Part shown: positions 9,694-19,779 of the stretch, in pieces
How positions within the stretch are numbered: position 1 is the stretch's first letter
Layout: the number at the start of each line of letters is the position of its first letter
Notes under the pieces: generated by a model
Told to the model about the DNA's origin: nothing
Database searches by the model: none
The model's input: only the letters and a program-made list of their open reading frames with translations
Translations under genes and position numbers: made by a program
NCBI RefSeq assembly: GCF_902158555.1
Contig: NZ_CABGGS010000004.1
Span: 169,009-233,008 of the forward strand
Direction of reading: 5' to 3'
Source: Klebsiella spallanzanii
GTDB taxonomy: Bacteria > Pseudomonadota > Gammaproteobacteria > Enterobacterales > Enterobacteriaceae
Length of the DNA stretch: 64,000 bases

Positions 9694-10974
9694 TTACAGC
9701 TTCGCGAAGGCGTTACGTGCTGCGGCGATAGTGTTATCGATATCTTCTTCACTGTGGGCGATAGACATAAAGCCTGCTTCAAACGCCGACGGCGCCAGAT
9801 AGATACCCTCTTCCAGCATCAGGTGGAAGAAACGTTTGAAACGCTCTACGTCGCACTTCACCACATCCTGATAGCAGGTCACGGTGGGCGCATCGGTAAA
9901 GAAAATGCCGAACATGCCGCCGACGTTATTCACTACCAGCGGAATACCGGTATCACGGGCGGCGTCCAGCAGACCCTGAGCCAACTGATTGGTTAGTTCA
10001 GTCAGGGTTTCATGCACGCCAGGCTGCGCCACTTCGGTTAAGCAGGCGAAGCCCGCCGCCATGGCGATCGGATTACCGGAGAGCGTTCCCGCCTGGTAAA
10101 CCGGGCCGGTCGGGGCCAGCGCATCCATCACTTCACGACGACCGCCGAAGGCGCCAACCGGCATCCCGCCGCCGATAATTTTGCCCAGGCAGGTCAGGTC
10201 CGGCACGACATCGTAGTAATCCTGTGCGCCGGCCAGCGCCACGCGGAAGCCGGTCATCACTTCATCGATAATCAGCAGCGCGCCGAATTCATCGCACAGC
10301 GCGCGCAGGCCCGGCAGGAATTCAGGCTGCGGCGGGATGCAGTTCATATTACCGGCGACCGGTTCAACGATGATGCAGGCAATATCCTGCGGATACTGTT
10401 CGAACGCGGCGCGCACAGATGCGAGATCGTTATAGGTGCAGGTCAGGGTATGTTTGGCGAAATCCGCCGGAACGCCCGGAGAGTTCGGCTGGCCAAGAGT
10501 CAGTGCGCCTGAACCGGCTTTAACCAGCAGGCAGTCAGCGTGGCCGTGGTAGCAGCCTTCGAATTTAATGATTTTATCGCGACCGGTAAAGCCGCGCGCC
10601 AGGCGAATGGCGCTCATGGTCGCTTCGGTACCGGAGTTCACCATGCGGACCATATCCATGGTCGGGACCAGTTCAGTGACCAGCGCCGCCATTTTGACTT
10701 CCATCTCCGTCGGCGCGCCGAAACTCAGGCCGCGTTCCGCTGCTTCAATCACCGCGTTGCGGATTGCCGGATGATTGTGACCGAGCACCATAGGGCCCCA
10801 GGAACCGACATAATCGATATACGCTTTACCATCGACGTCGTAGAGGTATGCGCCATCGGCGCGCTCAATAAACAGCGGTGTGCCACCCACGCCGGTGAAG
10901 GCACGTACCGGAGAGTTCACGCCGCCGGGGATAAGTTCACGCGCAGCGTTATACAGGTTTTCAGATTTGCTCAT
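9694..10974 (-). CDS. hemL: Glutamate-1-semialdehyde 2,1-aminomutase
   Basis: PLP enzyme that converts glutamate-1-semialdehyde to 5-aminolevulinate, the second dedicated step of the C5 heme pathway. It is a class-III aminotransferase fold of 426 residues. The PLP lysine is K265 in [13 protein letters not shown], and the cofactor-binding segments [15 protein letters not shown] and [11 protein letters not shown] are present. AGGA precedes the ATG at a suitable distance. Single leftward gene, divergent from clcA. Confidence 0.97.
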   Translation of the reverse strand: MSKSENLYNAARELIPGGVNSPVRAFTGVGGTPLFIERADGAYLYDVDGKAYIDYVGSWGPMVLGHNHPAIRNAVIEAAERGLSFGAPTEMEVKMAALVTELVPTMDMVRMVNSGTEATMSAIRLARGFTGRDKIIKFEGCYHGHADCLLVKAGSGALTLGQPNSPGVPADFAKHTLTCTYNDLASVRAAFEQYPQDIACIIVEPVAGNMNCIPPQPEFLPGLRALCDEFGALLIIDEVMTGFRVALAGAQDYYDVVPDLTCLGKIIGGGMPVGAFGGRREVMDALAPTGPVYQAGTLSGNPIAMAAGFACLTEVAQPGVHETLTELTNQLAQGLLDAARDTGIPLVVNNVGGMFGIFFTDAPTVTCYQDVVKCDVERFKRFFHLMLEEGIYLAPSAFEAGFMSIAHSEEDIDNTIAAARNAFAKL

Positions 10975-11154
10975 TGCCGGGTTCCTGGTTCGTGAAAAAT
11001 GTTTTGTCGGCTATTCTAAGTTATTCCAGGAAGGTTATGAAAGTTTTGCCCAATTGAAACAATGTGGTCGTGACGTATTTTTTTGACGACGGGGCTTGTT
11101 TGGTTGGCTAGAATGCCCATCTTTCCATTTGTATTACCAATAATTGATAATGGC

Positions 11155-12573
11155 ATGAAAGCAGAAAATCCCTCTTCTTCAGCACATCAGTTCGTGCGTG
11201 TTCGCCGCGGTGATGCCGTGCGTCGGTTGATTCAGCGTGATAAAACGCCGCTGGCGGTCTTATTGATGGCGGCCGTTGTCGGGACGCTGGCAGGACTGAT
11301 CGGCGTCGCGTTTGAGAAAAGCGTCAACTGGGTACAAAACCTGCGCATTGGCGCGCTGGTTGAGGTGGCGGACCACTGGTTTTTGGTCTGGCCACTGGCT
11401 TTTATTTGCTCTGCGCTGCTGGCGATGGTGGGCTATTTCCTCGTGCGTCGTTTTGCGCCGGAAGCGGGCGGCTCCGGGATCCCGGAAATAGAAGGCGCAT
11501 TAGAAGAGCTGCGCCCCGTGCGCTGGTGGCGCGTGCTGCCGGTGAAGTTTATCGGCGGGATGGGTACGCTGGGGGCGGGGATGGTGCTGGGGCGTGAAGG
11601 ACCGATGGTGCAGCTTGGTGGCAACCTTGGGCGCATGGTGGTAGATGTATTCCGCCTGCGCAGTCCGGAAGCGCGCCATACGCTATTGGCGACCGGTGCC
11701 GCCGCAGGACTTTCCGCCGCATTTAACGCGCCGCTCGCCGGTATCTTGTTTATTATTGAAGAGATGCGCCCGCAGTTTCGTTACAACCTGATCTCCATTA
11801 AAGCCGTGTTTACCGGCGTGATAATGTCGACGATTGTTTTTCGCATTTTTAACGGCGATCACGCGGTTATCGAGGTTGGCAAGCTGAGCAACGCGCCGGT
11901 CAATACGCTGTGGCTGTATTTGATCCTCGGGATGATTTTTGGCTGCATCGGCCCACTGTTTAATACGCTGGTGCTGCGTACCCAGGATATGTTCCAGCGC
12001 ATTCATGGTGGAAATATCAAAAAGTGGGTGCTGATTGGCGGCCTGATCGGCGGCAGCTGCGGCGTGCTTGGGCTGATTCAGCCAACGGCGTCCGGCGGTG
12101 GGTTTAACCTGATTCCTATTGCCGCGGCGGGCAATTTTTCCGTCGGCCTGCTGCTGTTTATTTTTATCGCCCGGGTGATTACCACGCTGCTCTGTTTCTC
12201 TTCCGGCGCGCCTGGCGGTATCTTTGCGCCGATGCTGGCGCTGGGGACGCTGCTGGGAACCGCGTTCGGCATGGCGGCAACGCCGCTGTTTCCGGCGTAT
12301 CATCTGGATGCGGGGACGTTTGCCATTGCCGGTATGGGGGCGCTGCTTGCCGCCTCGGTCCGCGCGCCGATAACCGGTATTGTACTGGTGCTGGAGATGA
12401 CCGATAACTATCAGCTCATTTTGCCAATGATTATTACCTGCCTCGGCGCAACACTATTGGCACAATTCCTCGGCGGTAAGCCTTTATACTCGACCATTCT
12501 GCAGCGTACCCTGGCAAAACAAAAGGCGGAACAGGAAGCAAAGGCGCAGCCGGTCGGCGGGGAGAATACTTGA
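11155..12573 (+). CDS. clcA: H+/Cl- exchange transporter ClcA
   Basis: Inner-membrane dimeric two-chloride/one-proton antiporter, involved in extreme acid resistance in E. coli. I chose the ATG at 11155, which gives 472 residues and an N-terminus equivalent to E. coli MKTDT; the earlier in-frame ATG codons have no family similarity. The chloride-path motifs GSGIPE, GREGP (gating glutamate) and GIFAP are intact, as is the proton glutamate in [10 protein letters not shown]. Spacing to hemL (180 bases) holds the divergent promoters. Confidence 0.95.
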   Translation: MKAENPSSSAHQFVRVRRGDAVRRLIQRDKTPLAVLLMAAVVGTLAGLIGVAFEKSVNWVQNLRIGALVEVADHWFLVWPLAFICSALLAMVGYFLVRRFAPEAGGSGIPEIEGALEELRPVRWWRVLPVKFIGGMGTLGAGMVLGREGPMVQLGGNLGRMVVDVFRLRSPEARHTLLATGAAAGLSAAFNAPLAGILFIIEEMRPQFRYNLISIKAVFTGVIMSTIVFRIFNGDHAVIEVGKLSNAPVNTLWLYLILGMIFGCIGPLFNTLVLRTQDMFQRIHGGNIKKWVLIGGLIGGSCGVLGLIQPTASGGGFNLIPIAAAGNFSVGLLLFIFIARVITTLLCFSSGAPGGIFAPMLALGTLLGTAFGMAATPLFPAYHLDAGTFAIAGMGALLAASVRAPITGIVLVLEMTDNYQLILPMIITCLGATLLAQFLGGKPLYSTILQRTLAKQKAEQEAKAQPVGGENT

Positions 12574-12654
12574 ACGATTTACTCGGGTATTGGATAATGG
12601 CTCAAAAGGTCGGGTTATTCTTTAACCGGTCAGAAGTAGCAATGGGAGCATAAA

Positions 12655-12999
12655 ATGAGTGATGACGTAGCGTTGCCGCTGGAGTTTACCGAAGCCGCAG
12701 CGATTAAAGTAAAAGACCTGATTGCGGATGAAGACAATCCGAACCTGAAACTGCGCGTATATATCACCGGTGGTGGCTGCAGCGGTTTCCAGTACGGCTT
12801 CACCTTTGACGATCAGGTTAACGATGGCGATATGACTATCGAGAAGCAGGGCGTCGGTCTGGTGGTTGACCCAATGAGCCTGCAGTATCTGGTCGGCGGA
12901 GCCGTCGATTATACCGAAGGTCTGGAAGGTTCGCGTTTTATCGTGACCAACCCGAACGCGAAAAGCACCTGCGGCTGCGGTTCCTCGTTCAGCGTCTAA
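12655..12999 (+). CDS. erpA: Iron-sulfur cluster insertion protein ErpA
   Basis: A-type Fe-S carrier needed for cluster delivery, in E. coli including IspG/IspH of isoprenoid synthesis. It has 114 residues and the three conserved cysteines are present in GGCSGFQYG and the C-terminal TCGCGSSF. A purine-rich ribosome site (GGGAG) precedes the ATG. Followed by a strong terminator shared with yadS. Confidence 0.96.
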   Translation: MSDDVALPLEFTEAAAIKVKDLIADEDNPNLKLRVYITGGGCSGFQYGFTFDDQVNDGDMTIEKQGVGLVVDPMSLQYLVGGAVDYTEGLEGSRFIVTNPNAKSTCGCGSSFSV

Positions 13000-13044
13000 A
13001 GATGGACCCCCGCCCTCTTCCACAGGGAGAGGGAGCAAACGCTA

Positions 13045-13076
13045 AAAACGGTAACGTTAAGGTTACCGTTTTGCTT
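13045..13076. terminator. Bidirectional terminator between convergent erpA and yadS
   Basis: Stem AAAACGGTAAC/GTTACCGTTTT with a 6-base loop, flanked by A runs on the left and T runs on the right, so it can stop transcription from both sides. A second small hairpin (CCCTCT at 13013-13018 with AGAGGG at 13028-13033) lies just before it. Confidence 0.85.
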
Positions 13077-13079
13077 TTA

Positions 13080-13703
13080 TTACCGCCCGTTCTCATCAAG
13101 CGCAAATGTTGGCAGCTTCAGGTGCCAGCGAATTGCCGCCAGGCGAATCACCAGCGTGACGACCATCCCTATCATTGCTGCATTTTCTAACGGAACGCGG
13201 AAAGTGTAATACGCCGTCGCGTGAACGATACCGCCAACAATGCAGGCCGTGGCGTAGATTTCCGTGCGCAGGATCATCGGGATTTCGCGCGCCAGCACAT
13301 CGCGAATAATCCCCCCGCCAACGCCGGTGACAACGCCCATACAGACGGCAACTAGCGGCCCGCTGTGGGCAAGAAATGCTTTATTCACCCCAATACCGAC
13401 AAATACCGCCAGACCGACGGCGTCCAGTACCGGCAGCACCCATTTAGGTAGCCGACGTGGCTGACGCACCAGCAGGATAGTGAGCATGCTGGTCACCATC
13501 GCCACCACCAGGTCGGTAGGATCTTTCACCCAAAATACCGGGCCGTTAGCTAGAGCCATATCGCGAATGGTTCCGCCGCCCACCGCGGTGACTACGCCTA
13601 ATACCAGTACGCCGAAAGGGTCCATGCGCAGCTTTCCAGCCAGCAGGACGCCGGAGATGGCAAACACGGCGGTGCCAATAATATCCAGCCAATAGACAAG
13701 CAT
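13080..13703 (-). CDS. yadS: TRIC cation channel family protein YadS (UPF0126)
   Basis: Inner-membrane protein of 207 residues with about seven hydrophobic segments and two copies of the family glycine motif (VTAVGGGTIRDM and VTGVGGGIIRDV), the internal duplication expected of TRIC-type channels. The physiological substrate is not evident from sequence. It is the last gene of the leftward mtnN-btuF-yadS cluster, 26 bases after btuF. Confidence 0.9.
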   Translation of the reverse strand: MLVYWLDIIGTAVFAISGVLLAGKLRMDPFGVLVLGVVTAVGGGTIRDMALANGPVFWVKDPTDLVVAMVTSMLTILLVRQPRRLPKWVLPVLDAVGLAVFVGIGVNKAFLAHSGPLVAVCMGVVTGVGGGIIRDVLAREIPMILRTEIYATACIVGGIVHATAYYTFRVPLENAAMIGMVVTLVIRLAAIRWHLKLPTFALDENGR

Positions 13704-13729
13704 CGTCAGTTCCCTGGGTTATCAGGTGA

Positions 13730-14530
13730 TTATTTTATCTGCTCAAGCGCAGTACAGAGTTGTTTTGCGGCGAGGATAATACGTGGGCTCGCGCGTTCAA
13801 ACCAGTCGCCATGTAGGACAATAAACGAAATTTTTAGCTGATTCTGCCAGTAGCGCTCAACGGCGGGAAGTTTGCTGGCATCGCCGGTAATGACAATCGC
13901 CTGCGGCTGCCTTGCCAGCACCTGTTCGCGGCTGACCTGCGGCCAGGGAACCCGGCTGGCGGCAAAAATGTTTTCTCCTCCGCAAAGCGTCAGAACCTGA
14001 TCCTGAATCGAGCCTTTGCTGCTGGTAAAGAGAGGGTTGGCGCCGAACTGTAAAAACACCCGCTTTTTCGGCACCCCGGCATAGCGGGTTTTTAGCGCCT
14101 GGTATTCATCCTGCATGTCCTGCGCCGACTGCCGCGCCTTTTCCGGCTGCGGGCTCCATTGCGCCAGCTGGCGAAGCGTGGTGATGATATCTTCGATGGT
14201 AGACGTTTCAACCCAGATAACTTTAATACCAAGCGAGCTTAGCTGGTTAACCTGGCGTTCAGCGTTGCCACCGCGCCACGCCAATACCACATCGGGTTTG
14301 AGAGCGACGATGCGCTCCAGATTCATCCCTTGCCAACTGGAGACCTGCTCTATTTTTGCGGCTTCTGGTGGGTAATCGGAATAGCTGCTGACGCCAACTG
14401 GCGTAATACCGGCGGCAAAAGCTAGCTCAGTGTTGGCTGGTGAGAGCGTAACCACCCGCGGCGCGGCAAAAAGCCACGCCGGGGCGAGCAGCAGCAGGGC
14501 GGCAAGCGCCTTTTTGAGCGACTTAGCCAC
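13730..14530 (-). CDS. btuF: Periplasmic vitamin B12-binding protein BtuF
   Basis: Solute-binding protein for cobalamin that docks to BtuCD. It has a Sec signal peptide ending at LFAA near residue 23, then [17 protein letters not shown], typical of the class III binding fold. The 266-residue length matches E. coli. Its start overlaps the mtnN stop by eight bases, implying translational coupling. btuCD are not in the window, as in E. coli. Confidence 0.95.
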   Translation of the reverse strand: MAKSLKKALAALLLLAPAWLFAAPRVVTLSPANTELAFAAGITPVGVSSYSDYPPEAAKIEQVSSWQGMNLERIVALKPDVVLAWRGGNAERQVNQLSSLGIKVIWVETSTIEDIITTLRQLAQWSPQPEKARQSAQDMQDEYQALKTRYAGVPKKRVFLQFGANPLFTSSKGSIQDQVLTLCGGENIFAASRVPWPQVSREQVLARQPQAIVITGDASKLPAVERYWQNQLKISFIVLHGDWFERASPRIILAAKQLCTALEQIK

Positions 14531-15221
14531 GAGCCAGATGCTGCACCAGGTTTTCCACCATCAGGGTGGACTGCTTAGCGGCAACGGCGAGAAACTCGTC
14601 AAAGCTCAGATGGGACTGCTGGTCGGCAACATCGGAAATGGCGCGAACGACAACAAACGGCACGCCGTAGTTGTGGCAGACGTGCGCGATGGCCGTTGCT
14701 TCCATTTCGACCGCCACGGCCTGCGGGAAGTTCTGACGGATTTTTGCCAGACCAACGGAACCGTTGATAAAGGCATCGCCGCTGACAATCAGACCGCGTA
14801 CTGCGTTAAGATTCAGCGCTTTGATGCAGGTTTCCGCGGCGGCAATCAGTTTTTCGTCAGCTTTAAAACCGGCAGGGCAGCCAGGCAGTTGGCCATATTC
14901 ATAGCCAAACGCGGTGACGTCAGCATCGTGGTAACGCGTTTCGTCGGAAACGACGATATCGCCGACCTTCAGCGTGGATGCCAGACCGCCCGCAGACCCG
15001 GTGTTAATAATGACATCCGGCTTACAGTGTTCCATCAGCAGCGTTGCGCCCATGGCGGCGGCCACTTTACCAATACCCGATTTCAACAGAGCGACGTCGA
15101 TACCCTGAAGCTGGCCGGTGTAGATTTCGCTACCGCCGAGGGTGATGGTCTGGCGGTTGTCAATTTTGTCGCGCAGAAGGGTAACTTCCTCTTCCATAGC
15201 ACCAATAATGCCGATTTTCAT
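14523..15221 (-). CDS. mtnN: 5'-methylthioadenosine/S-adenosylhomocysteine nucleosidase
   Basis: Cytosolic hydrolase (also called Pfs) that removes adenine from methylthioadenosine, S-adenosylhomocysteine and 5'-deoxyadenosine. It serves methionine salvage and the pathway to autoinducer-2. The 232-residue sequence contains [10 protein letters not shown] (catalytic glutamate), the substrate segment [13 protein letters not shown] and the catalytic aspartate in RAISDVAD. First gene of the cluster and divergent from dgt with an 84-base gap. Confidence 0.97.
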   Translation of the reverse strand: MKIGIIGAMEEEVTLLRDKIDNRQTITLGGSEIYTGQLQGIDVALLKSGIGKVAAAMGATLLMEHCKPDVIINTGSAGGLASTLKVGDIVVSDETRYHDADVTAFGYEYGQLPGCPAGFKADEKLIAAAETCIKALNLNAVRGLIVSGDAFINGSVGLAKIRQNFPQAVAVEMEATAIAHVCHNYGVPFVVVRAISDVADQQSHLSFDEFLAVAAKQSTLMVENLVQHLARG

Positions 15222-15305
15222 AGATTTACTCGCGATATGTGGGTTTTAGCGGCATAGTCTATCATGCGCTTAGAAGGAAACGTTATTGCTCGCTCGGGGG
15301 AGATC

Positions 15306-16820
15306 ATGGCTAAGATCGATTTTCGCAACAAGATTAACTGGCGTCGCCGCTACCGTTCACCGCAGGGCGTTGAGACGGAGCGTGAAATTCTGCGAATTTT
15401 CGAAAGCGATCGCGGGCGTATTGTTAATTCACCGGCGATCCGCCGGTTGCAGCAAAAAACCCAGGTTTTCCCGCTGGAGCGCAATGCTGCGGTGCGTACC
15501 CGCCTGACCCACTCCCTTGAAGTTCAGCAGGTTGGCCGCTATATCGCCAAAGAGGTGTTGAGTCGCCTGAAAGAGCAGAAGCTGCTGGAAAGTTATGGGT
15601 TGGATGAGCTCACCGGTCCGTTTGAAAGCATCGTTGAAATGGCCTGCCTGATGCATGATATCGGCAACCCACCTTTTGGTCATTTTGGCGAAGCGGCAAT
15701 CAACGACTGGTTCAGCCAGCGGCTATTCCCCGGCGATGCGGCAAGTCAGCCATTAACCGACGATCGTTGTGTGGTCGAATCGCTCCGTTTGCAGGAGGGG
15801 GAAGGGCCGTTAAATGAACTTCGCCGCAAAGTTCGCCAGGATTTATGCTGGTTTGAGGGAAATGCGCAAGGTATCCGTTTAGTACATACGCTGATGCGAA
15901 TGAATCTCACCTGGGCGCAGGTGGGCTGTATTTTAAAATATACCCGTCCGGCATGGTGGCGAGGCGAGCCGCCCGTCAGCCACAATTATTTAATGAAGAA
16001 ACCTGGTTATTATTTAGCCGAAGAGGGCTATGTTGCGAGGTTGCGTAAAGAACTGGATCTGGCTCCTTACAATCGATTCCCATTAACGTGGATTATGGAA
16101 GCCGCGGATGACATCTCATATTGTGTCGCCGACCTTGAGGATGCGGTAGAAAAACGCATCTTCAGCGTAGAGCAGCTTTATCAGCATCTCTATGATGCCT
16201 GGGGTGTTCATGAAAAAGGCTCCTTGTTTAATCAAGTGGTCGAAAATGCCTGGGAGAAATCGCGTGCGAATTCTCTTAGCCGGAGTACCGAAGATCAGTT
16301 TTTTATGTATTTACGGGTTAACACGCTGAATAAGCTGGTACCCTACGCGGCGCGTCGGTTTATTGATAACCTGGCGGCGATTTTTAGCGGCGATTTTAAT
16401 CATGCGCTGCTTGAAGACGATAGTGATTGCAGCCAATTGCTTGAGCTTTATAAAAATGTTGCGGTAAAACATGTGTTTAGCCATCCTGATGTTGAGCAAC
16501 TGGAACTACAGGGTTATCGCGTTATTAGCGGTTTGCTGGATATTTACCAGCCGTTGCTTAAATTATCGCTGGATGAGTTTAATCTGCTGGTGGAAAAAGA
16601 GCGGGTGCGAAGTTTGCCGATTGCTTCACGCCTTTTCCAGAAACTTTCAACTCGCCATCGGCTGGCCTATGTAGAGGCCGTAAATAAGATTTCACGCAAC
16701 AACCCGGAGTTTCCGGTGATGGAATATTATTATCGTTGCCGTCTCATTCAGGACTATATCAGCGGAATGACCGACTTGTATGCATGGGATGAATATCGAC
16801 GATTGATGGCTGTAGAATAA
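15306..16820 (+). CDS. dgt: dGTP triphosphohydrolase
   Basis: HD-superfamily enzyme hydrolysing dGTP to deoxyguanosine and triphosphate. The ATG at 15306 has GGGGGAG a few bases upstream and gives 504 residues beginning like E. coli (IDFRNKINW); an earlier in-frame ATG at 15264 is poorer. The metal-binding HD motif is in [17 protein letters not shown], preceded by [10 protein letters not shown]. Codon use and base composition in the second half are slightly more AT-rich than neighbours. Confidence 0.96.
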   Translation: MAKIDFRNKINWRRRYRSPQGVETEREILRIFESDRGRIVNSPAIRRLQQKTQVFPLERNAAVRTRLTHSLEVQQVGRYIAKEVLSRLKEQKLLESYGLDELTGPFESIVEMACLMHDIGNPPFGHFGEAAINDWFSQRLFPGDAASQPLTDDRCVVESLRLQEGEGPLNELRRKVRQDLCWFEGNAQGIRLVHTLMRMNLTWAQVGCILKYTRPAWWRGEPPVSHNYLMKKPGYYLAEEGYVARLRKELDLAPYNRFPLTWIMEAADDISYCVADLEDAVEKRIFSVEQLYQHLYDAWGVHEKGSLFNQVVENAWEKSRANSLSRSTEDQFFMYLRVNTLNKLVPYAARRFIDNLAAIFSGDFNHALLEDDSDCSQLLELYKNVAVKHVFSHPDVEQLELQGYRVISGLLDIYQPLLKLSLDEFNLLVEKERVRSLPIASRLFQKLSTRHRLAYVEAVNKISRNNPEFPVMEYYYRCRLIQDYISGMTDLYAWDEYRRLMAVE

Positions 16821-16831
16821 GCGTGAGTTTT

Positions 16832-16904
16832 GTAAAGACGAACAATAAATTTTTACTTTTGCCGAAACTTCATTCTGGAACTTCGCGCTATAAAATGACT
16901 CTGA
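16832..16904 (+). promoter_or_regulatory. degP promoter: sigma-E element with upstream CpxR-like half site
   Basis: GGAACTT (16877-16883) and TCTGA (16900-16904) are 16 bases apart, an excellent match to the sigma-E (RpoE) consensus. GTAAA at 16832-16836 followed by an A/T-rich second half resembles the CpxR site of E. coli degP. Control of degP by sigma-E and Cpx is well established in E. coli. Confidence 0.88.
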
Positions 16905-16954
16905 TAGTCACGTACACAGCAACTATTCGTTATCTGAAATCGAGATTGAAACAT

Positions 16955-18394
16955 ATGAAAAAAACCACGTTAGCAATGAGTGCCCTGGCTCTGAGTTTAA
17001 GTCTGGCGTTGTCCCCTCTCTCTGCGAGCGCGGCAGAAACAGCTTCTTCAGCCACTAATGCGCAGCAGATGCCAAGTCTGGCTCCGATGCTGGAAAAAGT
17101 GATGCCGTCGGTCGTGAGCATTAACGTTGAGGGGAGCACCACCGTTAATACGCCGCGGATGCCGCGTAACTTCCAGCAGTTCTTCGGGGATAATTCTCCG
17201 TTCTGCCAGGATGGTTCCCCGTTCCAAAGTTCTCCGTTCTGTCAGGGCGGCGGACAGGGTGGCGCACCGGGTAGCGATGGCGGCCAGCAGCAGAAATTTA
17301 TGGCCCTCGGATCCGGGGTTATCATTGATGCCGCTAAAGGCTATGTCGTTACCAATAACCACGTTGTGGATAACGCCACGACTATCAAAGTTCAACTGAG
17401 CGATGGTCGTAAGTTCGACGCGAAAGTGGTCGGCAAAGACCCGCGCTCTGATATTGCGCTGATTCAAATTCAGGATCCGAAAAACCTGAGCGCAATTAAG
17501 CTGGCGGACTCTGACGCCCTGCGCGTCGGCGATTACACCGTCGCGATTGGTAACCCGTTTGGCCTGGGTGAGACCGTGACCTCAGGGATTGTTTCCGCGT
17601 TAGGTCGTAGCGGCCTGAACGTCGAAAACTATGAAAACTTTATCCAGACCGATGCGGCGATTAACCGTGGTAACTCCGGCGGCGCGCTGGTTAACCTGAA
17701 CGGCGAGCTGATCGGTATCAATACCGCGATTCTGGCACCGGACGGCGGCAACATTGGTATCGGCTTTGCTATTCCGAGCAATATGGTTAAAAACCTGACC
17801 GATCAGATGGTTAAGTTTGGCCAGGTTAAACGCGGCGAACTGGGCATTATGGGGACCGAGCTGAATTCCGAACTGGCGAAAGCGATGAAAGTCGATGCTC
17901 AGCGCGGCGCATTCGTCAGCCAGGTCATGCCGAATTCAGCGGCGGCTAAAGCGGGCATCAAGGCGGGTGATGTTATCACTACGCTGAACGGCAAACCGAT
18001 CAGCAGCTTTGCCGCGCTGCGTGCTCAGGTGGGTACCATGCCTATCGGTAGCAAAATTGAGCTTGGCCTGCTGCGTGACGGTAAACCGGTAACGACGACC
18101 GTTGAGCTGCAGCAAAGCAATCAGAATCAGGTTGATTCAAGCACCATCTTCAACGGTATTGAAGGTGCGGAAATGAGCAACAAAGGCCAGGATAAAGGCG
18201 TCGTCGTGAGCAACGTGAAAGCGGGGACTCCGGCAGCGCAGATTGGCCTGAAGAAAGGCGATATCATCGTTGGTGCTAACCAGCAGCCGGTGAAAAATAT
18301 TGCCGACCTGCGCAAAATCTTTGATGCCAAACCGTCGGTTCTGGCACTGAATATTCAGCGTGGCGATACCTCTATCTACCTGCTGATGCAGTAA
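16955..18394 (+). CDS. degP: Periplasmic serine endoprotease/chaperone DegP
   Basis: Envelope-stress protease (HtrA) that degrades or holds misfolded periplasmic and outer-membrane proteins. The ATG at 16955 starts a typical signal peptide (MKKTTLAM...) cleaved after ASA near residue 26; an upstream in-frame ATG would lie before the sigma-E promoter. It has the LA-loop rich in Gly/Gln with paired cysteines, the catalytic triad His (NNHVVDN), Asp (RSDIALI) and Ser (GNSGGAL), and two PDZ domains. 479 residues, as expected. Confidence 0.97.
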   Translation: MKKTTLAMSALALSLSLALSPLSASAAETASSATNAQQMPSLAPMLEKVMPSVVSINVEGSTTVNTPRMPRNFQQFFGDNSPFCQDGSPFQSSPFCQGGGQGGAPGSDGGQQQKFMALGSGVIIDAAKGYVVTNNHVVDNATTIKVQLSDGRKFDAKVVGKDPRSDIALIQIQDPKNLSAIKLADSDALRVGDYTVAIGNPFGLGETVTSGIVSALGRSGLNVENYENFIQTDAAINRGNSGGALVNLNGELIGINTAILAPDGGNIGIGFAIPSNMVKNLTDQMVKFGQVKRGELGIMGTELNSELAKAMKVDAQRGAFVSQVMPNSAAAKAGIKAGDVITTLNGKPISSFAALRAQVGTMPIGSKIELGLLRDGKPVTTTVELQQSNQNQVDSSTIFNGIEGAEMSNKGQDKGVVVSNVKAGTPAAQIGLKKGDIIVGANQQPVKNIADLRKIFDAKPSVLALNIQRGDTSIYLLMQ

Positions 18395-18410
18395 TCCACA
18401 TCGGCTTGCA

Positions 18411-18448
18411 AAGCCCCTTTTCTCCTTGCGGAGGGAAGGGGCTTTTTT
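18411..18448 (+). terminator. Intrinsic terminator after degP
   Basis: AAGCCCCTT pairs with AAGGGGCTT across a loop that has its own short stem, followed by six T. Confidence 0.9.
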
Positions 18449-18585
18449 CACTCTGAAGGCCATTCCGTTTTTCGTTCTGTGACACCTCCCACAACTCCAT
18501 ACTTCTTATCCTGGCTTTGTGCTAATGCACAATGCGGCCTATTGCCAACTCTTTTATGCTGATAGCCTGCTCACGGGAGGGTTAC

Positions 18586-19743
18586 ATGGCTGGCTGGCAT
18601 CTTGATACCAAAATGGCGCAGGATATCGTGGCGCGCACGATGCGCATCATTGATACCAATATCAACGTAATGGATGCCCGCGGGCGCATTATCGGCAGCG
18701 GAGATCGCGAGCGAATTGGTGAATTGCACGAAGGGGCGTTGCTGGTGCTGTCACAGGGACGCGTAGTCGATATTGATGATGCGGTGGCCCGGCATTTGCA
18801 CGGTGTGCGTCAGGGGATCAACCTGCCGCTGCGTCTGGAAGGGGAAATCGTTGGCGTAATCGGCCTGACCGGTGAACCGGAGTCATTACGTAAGTACGGT
18901 GAACTGGTCTGTATGACCGCGGAGATGATGCTGGAGCAGTCGCGGCTGATGCATCTCCTGGCTCAGGATAGCCGTCTGCGTGAAGAGCTGGTCATGAACC
19001 TGATTCAGGCGGAAGAGAACACGCCGGCGCTGACCGAGTGGGCGCAGCGTCTGGGTATCGATCTCAACCAGCCGCGCGTGGTGGCGATGATTGAGGTGGA
19101 CAGCGGTCAGTTGGGCGTTGATAGCGCGATGGCGGAGCTGCAGCAGCTACAAACTGCGCTGACCACGCCGGATCGTAATAATCTGGTGGCTATTGTCTCG
19201 CTGACCGAAATGGTGGTACTGAAACCCGCGCTGAATGCCTTTGGCCGCTGGGATGCGGAAGACCACTGCAAGCGTGTTGAACAGTTGATTAGCAGGATGA
19301 AAGAAAACGGTCAGCTGCGTTTTCGCGTGGCGCTGGGCAACTTCTTTACCGGCCCGGGCAGCATCGCGCGTTCATACCGTACTGCCCGAACGACGATGAT
19401 GGTCGGCAAGCAGAGAATGCCGGAAAGTCGAAGCTATTTTTACCAGGATTTGATGCTGCCGGTGCTGCTCGATAGCCTGCGTGGCGGCTGGCAGGCCAAC
19501 GAGCTGGCGCGCCCTCTGGTTCGTTTGAAAGCGATGGATAACAACGGTCTGCTGCGGCGTACCTTGCAGGCGTGGTTCCGTCATAACGTACAGCCGCTGG
19601 CCACCTCAAAGGCGCTGTTTATTCATCGTAATACGCTGGAGTATCGCCTGAATCGTATTTCTGAACTGACGGGGCTGGATCTGGGGAATTTTGACGATCG
19701 TCTGCTGTTGTATATTGCTTTACAGCTGGATGAGCAGCGCTAA
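18586..19743 (+). CDS. cdaR: Sugar diacid utilization regulator CdaR
   Basis: Transcriptional activator of D-glucarate, D-galactarate and D-glycerate use in E. coli. The ATG at 18586, with GGGAGG just upstream, gives 385 residues as in E. coli. Order: N-terminal sugar-diacid recognition domain (HLDTKMAQDIVARTMRIID), a central degenerate GGDEF-like region, and a C-terminal PucR-type helix-turn-helix (HRNTLEYRLNRISELTGL). The target gar/gud genes are not in the window. Confidence 0.95.
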   Translation: MAGWHLDTKMAQDIVARTMRIIDTNINVMDARGRIIGSGDRERIGELHEGALLVLSQGRVVDIDDAVARHLHGVRQGINLPLRLEGEIVGVIGLTGEPESLRKYGELVCMTAEMMLEQSRLMHLLAQDSRLREELVMNLIQAEENTPALTEWAQRLGIDLNQPRVVAMIEVDSGQLGVDSAMAELQQLQTALTTPDRNNLVAIVSLTEMVVLKPALNAFGRWDAEDHCKRVEQLISRMKENGQLRFRVALGNFFTGPGSIARSYRTARTTMMVGKQRMPESRSYFYQDLMLPVLLDSLRGGWQANELARPLVRLKAMDNNGLLRRTLQAWFRHNVQPLATSKALFIHRNTLEYRLNRISELTGLDLGNFDDRLLLYIALQLDEQR

Positions 19744-19768
19744 AAATACTCCCGCCTGCGGCGGGAGT
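19744..19768 (-). terminator. Terminator of the enhancin-like gene
   Basis: A perfect 9-bp stem (ACTCCCGCC/GGCGGGAGT, 3-base loop) is followed on the minus strand by ATTTTTA. It lies between the stops of convergent cdaR and the protease gene. Confidence 0.75.
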
Positions 19769-19779
19769 GGGATGACGAA

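Noticed and set aside
14430..15257. 275-codon open frame on the plus strand over mtnN/btuF
   Set aside because: Antisense to two well-identified genes with overlapping, coupled starts; no family similarity.
16823..16954. N-terminal extension of DegP from an upstream in-frame ATG
   Set aside because: It would start upstream of the sigma-E promoter and hide the signal peptide; the 16955 ATG is at the normal place.
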